Below are positions 1 to 7,917 of a DNA stretch of 64,000 nucleotides, piece after piece. Positions within the stretch are counted from its first letter, which is position 1, and every line of letters begins with the position of its first letter. Both the position numbers and the translations under genes were made by a program. The stretch is from JASLCR01 sp964619585 (GTDB taxonomy: Bacteria > Patescibacteriota > Saccharimonadia > Saccharimonadales > Saccharimonadaceae): positions 1 to 64,000 of the forward strand of contig CAZUCO010000003.1 of assembly GCA_964619585.1 (NCBI GenBank), read 5' to 3'. The notes beneath the pieces are model-generated. The model was not told where the DNA came from, did not search any database, and saw only the letters and a list, made by a program, of their open reading frames with translations.

Positions 1-57
<57 letters not shown>

Positions 58-63
58 AAAGAT

Positions 64-168
64 GTCCGTCGGATGACGGACGTCTACTCAAAATAGACTG
101 ACGATGATATGTCATCTCAGATATTGCTATCTGAAATAACAATCGGAAATTTACTATTAGTAAATTTC
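64..168 (-). promoter_or_regulatory. rRNA leader with processing-type inverted repeats
   Basis: Three perfect inverted repeats lie in the leader between the rrn promoter and 16S: 64-70 with 75-81 (GTCCGTC/GACGGAC), 82-86 with 94-98 (GTCTA/TAGAC) and 146-156 with 158-168 (GAAATTTACTA arms). Such stems are typical of pre-16S processing by RNase III-like enzymes and of leader antitermination regions. The function is inferred from position. Confidence 0.5.
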
Positions 169-258
169 TTAAATTGCACAACTAAATTGTTAAACTACTG
201 TTTTCTAACCAAGTTAAGAGAACTTATTTCTCCCAATCTCGCAGTCAGACTGTTCTCC

Positions 259-287
259 ACTATACCGAACTTACTGATTGATTGCAA
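259..287 (-). promoter_or_regulatory. rrn promoter
   Basis: On the minus strand: -35 TTGCAA (282-287), a 17-nt spacer, -10 TATAGT (259-264). It points at the 16S gene, about 200 nt upstream of it. It lies just past the stop codon of the DUF212 gene (301), so the rRNA operon is transcribed separately from the gyrase operon. Confidence 0.7.
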
Positions 288-300
288 CACTGATTACGAA

Positions 301-732
301 TTATCTTGTAGCGAAAAAAACAACCGTGCCGATTACCGCACCCAGTAGCGCGCCCGCCAGCACTTCGAGTGGCGTGTGACCTTTTGCCGCTCTTGGCAAA
401 GGAACCTTACTCTTCTGCTCTCTGATAAGTCGCTGTAGAGCGATGCCTTGCTCGCCCGAAGAGCGACGCACCATCATTGCATCGTACATCACAATAGCCG
501 CAAACAAGGCTGCTACGGCAAAGACCGGTGAATCGATCTTATCCTTAAGCCCGATGACCATAGCAAGCGCTACAACGGAAGCCGCATGAGAGCTCGGCAT
601 ATTACCAGAAAGGTAGAGCTGTCTCAGTTGCCGCAAACTCCCTGATCTCACAACCGCAAAGATATACTTTAAGCCTTGAGCTATAACCCATCCAGCCGCT
701 ATCGCCAGGAGGTAGGGTGATAGCCACTGCAT
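301..732 (-). CDS. DUF212 / divergent PAP2 family membrane protein
   Basis: 143 aa, hydrophobic, with about four membrane segments. It carries the DUF212 (YuiD-like) signature: a SGNMPSSHAA block at about residues 43-52 and a GHTPLEVLAGALLG block near 118-131, which resemble degenerate acid-phosphatase (PAP2) motifs. Family members are usual at 140-160 aa, so the protein looks complete. The biochemical role is not established; lipid phosphate hydrolysis is only suggested by the motifs. It starts 4 nt after the gyrA stop, so it is probably the last gene of the gyrB-gyrA operon. Confidence 0.85.
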   Translation of the reverse strand: MQWLSPYLLAIAAGWVIAQGLKYIFAVVRSGSLRQLRQLYLSGNMPSSHAASVVALAMVIGLKDKIDSPVFAVAALFAAIVMYDAMMVRRSSGEQGIALQRLIREQKSKVPLPRAAKGHTPLEVLAGALLGAVIGTVVFFATR

Positions 733-736
733 ACTG

Positions 737-3247
737 CTACTCCTCGTCGGACTTTGCCTGCTCAGGCATTAGACCGATTGATGAAACAGAGTCTCCGACG
801 CCAAGACGCATGATCGTAACACCTTGAGTCGTACGACCAAGCAACTTGATGTCATCGAGGCCTAAGCGAATCGTCTGTCCATTCTTTGAGATCAGTAGGG
901 CTTCTTTCATATCAGGCTCAATCGTTTGAACGGAAATAATTGGTCCAGTCTTAGCAGTAACGACAGCGGCCTTAATACCGACGCCGCCGCGCTTGTGACT
1001 TGGGAAGTTTTCAGCCTTTGTCTTCTTACCAAAACCTTTTTCGCTGATTACCAAGAGTACTTGGTCGGGACTCGTAACGATATCCATGCCTACAACCCAA
1101 TCATTTGGACGCAGTCGTGCACCACGAACACCCCGAGCCGATCGCCCCATTGGTCGAGCATCCTTTTCGTTAAAGCGAACTGCTTGACCTGCAGATGTTG
1201 ATATAATAACATCGTTTTCTCCAGTAGTCTTCTTGATCCAACGTAGCTCATCACCATCATCAAGCTTAATCGCAATCAAACCATTCGTACGAATGTTTGC
1301 GTAGTCTTTCAGTGGTGTCTTTTTGACCGTACCCTTAATGGTCGTCATAAACAGATACCCACCATCAGACGCATCCTTCTCGTGTCTGATAATACTCGTA
1401 ATCTTCTCTTCTGGTTGCAACTGCAGGAGGTTAACTGCAGCAAGACCCTTGGCCGTTAAGCTAGCTGCTGGCACTTCGTATGCTTTGAGCCGGAAGACAC
1501 GACCACGATTAGTAAAGAATAGTAGATAATCATGAGTACTTGCTGGCACAAGCTGATCAATCACATCCTCTTCCTTAGTAGTCATACCACGCTTGCCTTT
1601 TCCGCCACGATTTTGACGACGATACTCACTCAGCAGCGTGCGCTTAATGTAGTTTTCTGTGGTAAGAAGTATGACGCTTTCTTCTTCTGGAATCAGTTCT
1701 TCATCGCTAAACTTACCAAGCTCATGATTAATCATCTTACTTCGGCGCTCATCGCCATACTTTTCTTTCATTTCGAGCAGCTCTGTCTTGATGATCTTGA
1801 GAATTTCCTTCTCGTCAGCCAAGATTGCCTCAAGCTTACCGATCAATTTGATCAGCTCGTTCAGCTCATCCTCAATAGCTTGACGCTCTAGGCCTGTCAA
1901 ACGACGAAGCTGCATAGCAAGAATTGCCTTTGCCTGGATCTCGCTAAACTTGAATTTTTTGATCAGATTCTTCTCAGCTTCTTCTTGAGTCTTGCTTGCA
2001 CGAATAGTAGCAATCACTTCATCGATATGATCGAGTGCTATTTTGTAACCCTCGAGGATATGAGCACGTTCTTTCGCTTTTCTCAGTTCAAATTCTGTTC
2101 GACGACGCACAACTTTTTGTCGATGCTTGACGAATTCCTGTAGCATCTCTTGGAGCCCAAGAATCCTTGGCTGTATACCATCAACCAATGAAAGCATGTT
2201 GAAATTAAAGCTTGTCTGAAGCGAAGTAAGCTTATAAAGCTGATTAAGTATCTTCTTTGGATACGCGTCTTTCTTAAGCTCTATAACAATCCGTACCTTA
2301 CCTCTGGCACTTTCATCGCGTAGGTCACCAAGTACGATTCGCTTCTCTTTATGAAGCTCACCGATCTTTTCTACCAGGCTCGCTTTGTTCACTCCATACG
2401 GAATCTCAGTTACGACAATCTGGTGTCGTCCCTTTTTGGTCTCTTCAATGTCGGCTACAGCTCGAATCATCACACTGCCTCGGCCAGTTTGATAGGCTTG
2501 CTTCATTGACTCACCACCATATACCGTAGCACCTGTTGGGAAGTCAGGACCCTTGACGTGCTTGAGTAAGTCATCGAGAGTGGCATCCTTGTTGTCGATG
2601 AGTTCGATCGTAGCATCAACAATCTCACCAAGGTTGTGCGGTGGGATATTCGTCGCCATACCGACAGCAATACCAATCTGACCGTTCAAAAGAAGATTTG
2701 GCAGCTTTGCTGGTAATACGACTGGCTCTTGAAGGCGACCGTCATAGTTATCTCGGAAATCAATCGTATCTTTGTCGATATCAAAAAGCATTTCATCGGC
2801 TGGACGCGTCATGCGAGCTTCGGTATAACGCATGGCGGCTGCTTCGTCTCCATCCATAGAGCCAAAGTTACCCTGGCCATCAACCAATGGATATCGTAGT
2901 GACCACCCTTGCGCCAAACGTACCATTGAGTCATAAATAGCGGTGTCACCGTGTGGGTGGAAATCACCCATCACCGCACCAACCACTGTTGCGCTCTTTC
3001 GATGCTTTGAACCAGCCCGAAGCCCATCGCGGTTCATCGTATAAAGGATACGACGGTGGACAGGCTTCAATCCATCACGCACATCTGGGAGGGCTCGGTC
3101 GATAATGACACTCATGGAGTAACGGAAGAAACTATCCTCCATTACATTCTCAAGTGTGCGGTACTCGATACCAGTTGATTGAACTAGCTCGCCCTCAACA
3201 GGGTCATTACTTATTGGTGCTGTATTGGTTGTGTTGTCTTCGTCCAT
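737..3247 (-). CDS. gyrA: DNA gyrase subunit A
   Basis: 836 aa, full length. Breaks and rejoins DNA in the A2B2 gyrase to introduce negative supercoils. The catalytic tyrosine is Tyr141 in the AMRYTEARMT motif. The quinolone-resistance region reads HPHGDTAIYD at about 97-106, with Thr where E. coli has Ser83. A variant GyrA box (QNRGGKG instead of QRRGGKG) occurs near residue 565 and marks the DNA-wrapping C-terminal domain, which argues for gyrase rather than topoisomerase IV. The gene begins 9 nt after gyrB, and the two are presumably co-transcribed. Confidence 0.97.
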   Translation of the reverse strand: MDEDNTTNTAPISNDPVEGELVQSTGIEYRTLENVMEDSFFRYSMSVIIDRALPDVRDGLKPVHRRILYTMNRDGLRAGSKHRKSATVVGAVMGDFHPHGDTAIYDSMVRLAQGWSLRYPLVDGQGNFGSMDGDEAAAMRYTEARMTRPADEMLFDIDKDTIDFRDNYDGRLQEPVVLPAKLPNLLLNGQIGIAVGMATNIPPHNLGEIVDATIELIDNKDATLDDLLKHVKGPDFPTGATVYGGESMKQAYQTGRGSVMIRAVADIEETKKGRHQIVVTEIPYGVNKASLVEKIGELHKEKRIVLGDLRDESARGKVRIVIELKKDAYPKKILNQLYKLTSLQTSFNFNMLSLVDGIQPRILGLQEMLQEFVKHRQKVVRRRTEFELRKAKERAHILEGYKIALDHIDEVIATIRASKTQEEAEKNLIKKFKFSEIQAKAILAMQLRRLTGLERQAIEDELNELIKLIGKLEAILADEKEILKIIKTELLEMKEKYGDERRSKMINHELGKFSDEELIPEEESVILLTTENYIKRTLLSEYRRQNRGGKGKRGMTTKEEDVIDQLVPASTHDYLLFFTNRGRVFRLKAYEVPAASLTAKGLAAVNLLQLQPEEKITSIIRHEKDASDGGYLFMTTIKGTVKKTPLKDYANIRTNGLIAIKLDDGDELRWIKKTTGENDVIISTSAGQAVRFNEKDARPMGRSARGVRGARLRPNDWVVGMDIVTSPDQVLLVISEKGFGKKTKAENFPSHKRGGVGIKAAVVTAKTGPIISVQTIEPDMKEALLISKNGQTIRLGLDDIKLLGRTTQGVTIMRLGVGDSVSSIGLMPEQAKSDEE

Positions 3248-3256
3248 AATTCCGTC

Positions 3257-5233
3257 CTATACGTCCAGTTCCTCTAGGTCTGCATCTTTTGCACGCGCCT
3301 GGATAAAGTTTCTACGTAAACTTACTTCTTCTCCCATTAGTTTAGTGAAGATAGCATCAGCCTCTTCAGCGTCTTCCACCTTTACTTGAACAAGTACTCT
3401 GTTCTCTGGATTCATAGTAGTTTCCCAGAGCTGATCAGCATCCATCTCACCAAGTCCCTTAAAACGTGAGATCGTTGCACCTGCCTGCTTAACCTTGTCG
3501 TCATCGTCAGAAAGCAATGTACCTCGCTCGACCTTGTCGGCAATAATTTCGTCAAGAATACGGTCCCGCTCTTCTTCATCGTAAGCATAGATCTTCTTCT
3601 GGCCCTTGTTGACACTGTAAAGCGGAGGTTTCGCAAGGTAGACGTATCCACCCTCAACAACTTCTTTCATATAACGGAAAAGGAACGTGAGAAGGAGTGT
3701 CGAAATGTGACTACCGTCAACATCGGCATCGGTCATGATAATAATCTTGTGATAACGTAGACCTTCAATATCAAACTGCTCGCCGATCCCGACCCCAAAA
3801 GCTTGGATCATAGCAACAATTTCTTTATTCGCAAACATCTTATCAAGCCGAGCTCGCTCAGTGTTGAGAACTTTACCACGAAGTGGAAGAATCGCTTGGG
3901 TTTTACTGTCACGCCCCTCTTTGGCTGAGCCAGCTGCTGAGTTTCCCTCAACGATGTAAATTTCACTATCACTTGGGCTCTTACTTGAACAATCCCATAG
4001 CTTACCTGGTAGGCCCATACCGTCAAGTGCGCCCTTACGGAGTACATTATCGCGAGCTGCACGAGCTGCTTTGCGAGCACGAGCTGCCAATAGTGACTTG
4101 TTAACTACTTTCTTGGCTATATCAGGATTTTCTTCAAGATAATACGCGAAGTACTCATTCATGACTTGCTCAACATAGCGACGTACTTCTGGGTTACCCA
4201 GCTTGTTCTTTGTCTGTCCTTCAAACTGTGGATCAGGTAATTTTACAAGAATAATTGCCGTCAGACCCTCACGGATATCATCACCTGTCAGATTTTCTTC
4301 TTTTTCCTTCAAAAGACCGGCTTTACGTGCATAGTCATTGATCGTGCGAGTTAACGCCGAGCGAAAACCAATCAGATGAGTACCACCATCAGGAGTGAGT
4401 ACGTTGTTCGCAAAGGGTTTAACTGTCTCTAGATAGCTATCATTATATTGTATTGCTACCTCGACCATTGAGTCCTCTACCTGTTTTTCGACATAGAACG
4501 GCGCATCGGCAAGTACTTCTTTACCGATATTGAGGTGCTTAACATAACTTTGGATACCACCCTCAAAGTAAAACGCCTCTCGCTCGCCCGTTCGGTTATC
4601 TACGACTGAAGTGAAAACGCCTTTTGTGAGGTAGGCCTGGTGACGGAGATAGTTAATAACCCACTTGTAATCAAATGTTACTGTTTCCTTAAAAATAGTT
4701 GGATCTGGATAGAAGGTAATGCTCGTGCCATTTGGCCGATCAGTCTTGCCAACCTTCTTCAGTGGCGTCGTAGCGGCACCCGTAGCAAATTCGATCCTGT
4801 AGAGTTGCCCCTCTTTTACAACTTCTGCAATCAGCTTGGTTGATAACGCGTTGACAACACTTGAACCAACACCGTGGAGTCCTGATGATACCTTATAGCC
4901 ACCACCACCAAACTTACCACCAGCATGGAGGACAGTAAGGACGGTTTCAAGAGTTGAAAGGCCTGTCTTTGCATGTTTATCAACAGGAATACCTCGTCCA
5001 TCATCCACAATGGTAATGCCACCATCATCAAGGATTGTCACATCAACACGAGTTGCATACCCAGCAATTGCCTCATCAATACAGTTATCAGCGATTTCCT
5101 TAATAAGATGGTGAACACCGTCATAACCAGTGCTACCGATATACATACCAGGGCGTTTTCGAACCGGCTCTAAGCCCTCTAACACCTGAATCTGAGATGC
5201 ATCATATGACGCATCAGCTGTCTTTTTAGCCAT
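3257..5233 (-). CDS. gyrB: DNA gyrase subunit B
   Basis: 658 aa, full length. ATPase subunit of gyrase. The GHKL ATP site is seen as EIADNCIDEA, with catalytic Glu46 and Asn50. The TOPRIM domain shows EGNSAAGSAKEGR (most gyrases have EGDSA) and the metal-binding TDADVDGSHI block. The C-terminus retains the GyrA-interacting ISRFKGLGEM motif. The start is supported by GTGAGGG just upstream. A TATAAT element about 40 nt before the ATG is the likely operon promoter. First gene of gyrB-gyrA-DUF212. Confidence 0.97.
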   Translation of the reverse strand: MAKKTADASYDASQIQVLEGLEPVRKRPGMYIGSTGYDGVHHLIKEIADNCIDEAIAGYATRVDVTILDDGGITIVDDGRGIPVDKHAKTGLSTLETVLTVLHAGGKFGGGGYKVSSGLHGVGSSVVNALSTKLIAEVVKEGQLYRIEFATGAATTPLKKVGKTDRPNGTSITFYPDPTIFKETVTFDYKWVINYLRHQAYLTKGVFTSVVDNRTGEREAFYFEGGIQSYVKHLNIGKEVLADAPFYVEKQVEDSMVEVAIQYNDSYLETVKPFANNVLTPDGGTHLIGFRSALTRTINDYARKAGLLKEKEENLTGDDIREGLTAIILVKLPDPQFEGQTKNKLGNPEVRRYVEQVMNEYFAYYLEENPDIAKKVVNKSLLAARARKAARAARDNVLRKGALDGMGLPGKLWDCSSKSPSDSEIYIVEGNSAAGSAKEGRDSKTQAILPLRGKVLNTERARLDKMFANKEIVAMIQAFGVGIGEQFDIEGLRYHKIIIMTDADVDGSHISTLLLTFLFRYMKEVVEGGYVYLAKPPLYSVNKGQKKIYAYDEEERDRILDEIIADKVERGTLLSDDDDKVKQAGATISRFKGLGEMDADQLWETTMNPENRVLVQVKVEDAEEADAIFTKLMGEEVSLRRNFIQARAKDADLEELDV

Positions 5234-5399
5234 TTTCCCTCACTTATTTCGGCATTTCTGCTATTTACACTATTGCTATTATATCGAACTATTTGTATTC
5301 ACTCAAGTACTTGTGCTGAACACAATCCTTATGCTAAACTGTAGGCAAACTAGTGTAAATTAAAACGAAAAGTAAATATTAAACAGGGATACACTCAAA

Positions 5400-7244
5400 A
5401 TGTTTCGCAAGCTCGTATCAAACCTATCATTCAGCCCAGCTCTTGTTGGTCAGCTCGGCTTTTACGCGCGCCGACTACGCAAAGAAGAAGTTACCCGTAA
5501 GGCTGGATTGATTATCACGGTTCTTGCCCTTGCCTTTCAGTCACTAGCAGTGTTCTCACCTCCCGATGCAGCAAACGCCTCAAGTCCAGCTGACTTTATC
5601 CCTGGTGGAGTATCAGGAAAACAAGATTTCATCAATCACTACAACAACAATACCGGCCGCATCAAAGGATTACTCTCTTCTCTTGGTATCACACAGTCAG
5701 AAGTTGCCAGTATGCACGTTGATAAAATCCGTGCCAAAGAAGTAGGTGGAAAATACAATTTCTCCCGTACAAGTCTCTATAGCTATGGACAAGGACAGCG
5801 AAGCTACTCATTTAATGGCAATACTGTGTTCTACCGGCCACTCGCCCTAACCCAGACCAACCCACCACATAAGGTGCTTGTTGGTCATTCTGCAGTTTTT
5901 GGATGGTTCGCAATCAAGATGGACTGTGGTAACCTCATCACTAACCACCCTCCACAAGCAGCAAACCCTGAAGCGGCCTGTACTAATTTATCGGTCACAC
6001 CGCTCCCATCACGTACTCAGTTCCGCTTCAATGCCAAAGCATCAGCCAAAGACGGCGCCAAGATAAAAAAGTATGAATACACCGTCCGCAATGCGGCGAA
6101 TAAGGTGGTGAGCACTGTCCCCCACGCATCAACAGAAAAACAAGACTCAATCGTGTACAACCAGACCAAGCCTGGCAAATACACAGTCCGTCTCACTGTA
6201 TATACATCTGAAGGTAAAAAGACCAACAGCAACTGTGTCGGTAAATTCAGTGTCCCCGAGCCCACAAAGCCAGCTGCTGCATGTACTAACCTCCAGGCAA
6301 GGGTTATAGGACGCAATACTGTAACTCTTGTTGGTCAAGCATCAGTAGCCAATGGCGCGACTGTCTCTCGATATACATTTGTAGTCAAGAATAAAGCAGG
6401 ACAAATCATCAAGACAATCCCGGTTAATAGCAATAAACTATCAGTTAACACGGAGAGCTTTGTGCTCGACCCCGCTGGTGAATACACAGCAAGCCTTACT
6501 GTACAAAGTAGTGTTGGACCCGTGACTGACCCAACCGACTGTGTAGCACCTATCTCTATTAAACCTGCCGCTGTTTGCCCGATCAATCCACAGCTTCCTC
6601 CAAATAGCCCAGACTGTCAGCCGTGCCCAGACAATCCAGACATATGGATCAAGGATGAGAACTGTAGCGCAGAAGTCATTAGTCGCAAGACAGCAATCAA
6701 CACTACAAGGGGTAATGTTGAAGCCGCAAAGACCATAGCAAGAGCCGGCGATCGAATTACGTACACCGTCGAAGTAGAAAACGTTGGCTATGCGCCGACA
6801 ACAGTCACTATGAAAGAAGAGCTTCGCGATGTGCTACAGTATGCCGAACTTGTAGATACCGGAAATGGGGTCTTCAACTCAACTTCAAATGAGCTCGTCT
6901 GGAAAGATGTTAAGGTTGAGTCTAAGAGCAAGCAGTCTCGTACATTTGTTGTTCGTGTTCGCAACCCTGTTCCAACCACAAACACGGGCACAAGTGACGC
7001 ATCATCATACGACTGTGTAATGACTAATACTTTCGGTAATAGCATCGATGTAAAGGTACAATGTCCTGTCGAAAAGGTTATCGTTGAGCAAACAGTTGCA
7101 GAACTTCCCAAGACTGGACCGGGTGAGAATCTCCTCTTTGCAGGTGTCCTCCTCGCTATCGTCACTTACTTCTATGCACGTTCTCGTCAACTCGGCAAAG
7201 AAGTACGCTTGGTCCGTCGCAACATAAACGCTGGTACAATATAA
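5400..7244 (+). CDS. LPxTG-type surface protein with PKD-like and DUF11-like repeats
   Basis: 614 aa secreted protein. A hydrophobic signal segment (about residues 35-55) follows a basic N-terminus. The middle contains two similar beta-sandwich modules, each starting near an AACTNL sequence (about 195-295 and 298-390) and resembling PKD/Ig-like domains. A DUF11-like module (about 440-540; RAGDRITYTVEVENVG) follows. The C-terminus has LPKTG at 569-573, a hydrophobic stretch and a basic tail, the classic sortase cell-wall sorting signal. No sortase gene is in the window. A leader with TTGTGC, 18 nt and TAAACT (extended TGC) lies about 60 nt upstream. Probably a surface or adhesion protein; the ligand is unknown. 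Confidence 0.75.
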   Translation: MFRKLVSNLSFSPALVGQLGFYARRLRKEEVTRKAGLIITVLALAFQSLAVFSPPDAANASSPADFIPGGVSGKQDFINHYNNNTGRIKGLLSSLGITQSEVASMHVDKIRAKEVGGKYNFSRTSLYSYGQGQRSYSFNGNTVFYRPLALTQTNPPHKVLVGHSAVFGWFAIKMDCGNLITNHPPQAANPEAACTNLSVTPLPSRTQFRFNAKASAKDGAKIKKYEYTVRNAANKVVSTVPHASTEKQDSIVYNQTKPGKYTVRLTVYTSEGKKTNSNCVGKFSVPEPTKPAAACTNLQARVIGRNTVTLVGQASVANGATVSRYTFVVKNKAGQIIKTIPVNSNKLSVNTESFVLDPAGEYTASLTVQSSVGPVTDPTDCVAPISIKPAAVCPINPQLPPNSPDCQPCPDNPDIWIKDENCSAEVISRKTAINTTRGNVEAAKTIARAGDRITYTVEVENVGYAPTTVTMKEELRDVLQYAELVDTGNGVFNSTSNELVWKDVKVESKSKQSRTFVVRVRNPVPTTNTGTSDASSYDCVMTNTFGNSIDVKVQCPVEKVIVEQTVAELPKTGPGENLLFAGVLLAIVTYFYARSRQLGKEVRLVRRNINAGTI

Positions 7245-7274
7245 GCATTGAGTAAGGGTGGGGTATAACAAATC

Positions 7275-7868
7275 ATGTCAGCAGAAAAAATTCAGAACAA
7301 CCAACACGAGCAAGAGCCTGGTGAGCGTGAGGCACTTGAGCGTCAATCTCAGGAGCGACAAGAGCAGATACGTGAAACGCTGAACGAGCGACTCGAGGAA
7401 AGCCGTGCAGAGAAGGCGCTCGAGCGCAGCCCAGAAGCAGCACAAAAAGATGCCGAGAAGCTAGCCAAGTCTGCCGAAAAGGAAGACAACTCAAAAGAGC
7501 GAGCCACAGAGAAACATGAGCACGAAAAAGAGCTTAAACGTACACCAAAGACCCTTGATGCATCGTTCGACAAGACCATGACAGCGGCGCGAACATCAAT
7601 GTCAGCTCCAAGCAAAGCTTTCAGCAAGCTTATCCATGTCAAAGCTATCGAAAAGACAAGCGAGGCTCTTGGCAACACTATTGCACGGCCAAATGCTGTC
7701 CTATCTGGCTCGTTGGTTGCTCTTATCTTCACTGCTGTGATTTATATTTGGGCAAAAACAGCCGGCTATCCCCTGTCAGGCTTTGAGACAATCGCCGCTT
7801 TTATTATTGGGTGGCTAGTTGGTATTATCTTTGATTTTGTTCGCATCATGATTACCGGCAAGCGGTAA
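7275..7868 (+). CDS. Hypothetical charged coiled-coil protein with C-terminal membrane hairpin
   Basis: 197 aa, family not recognised. Residues 1-95 are almost entirely Glu/Lys/Arg/Gln/Ala and should form a long helix or coiled coil. Residues 140-160 and 170-190 are two hydrophobic segments, so the charged part probably faces the cytoplasm from a membrane hairpin. The gene follows the LPxTG gene by 30 nt on the same strand and may be co-transcribed. It ends before a convergent gene (7918). No catalytic motif is visible. Confidence 0.6.
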   Translation: MSAEKIQNNQHEQEPGEREALERQSQERQEQIRETLNERLEESRAEKALERSPEAAQKDAEKLAKSAEKEDNSKERATEKHEHEKELKRTPKTLDASFDKTMTAARTSMSAPSKAFSKLIHVKAIEKTSEALGNTIARPNAVLSGSLVALIFTAVIYIWAKTAGYPLSGFETIAAFIIGWLVGIIFDFVRIMITGKR

Positions 7869-7917
7869 GTTTGCATAATATTAATTGCTGCCAAGCCTAA
7901 AGTAGATGCAGTGCAAT

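Noticed and set aside
7273..7732. Minus-strand frames of 73 and 127 aa opposite the charged coiled-coil gene
   Set aside because: Low-complexity antisense of Glu/Lys/Arg codons; the plus-strand product has coherent topology.
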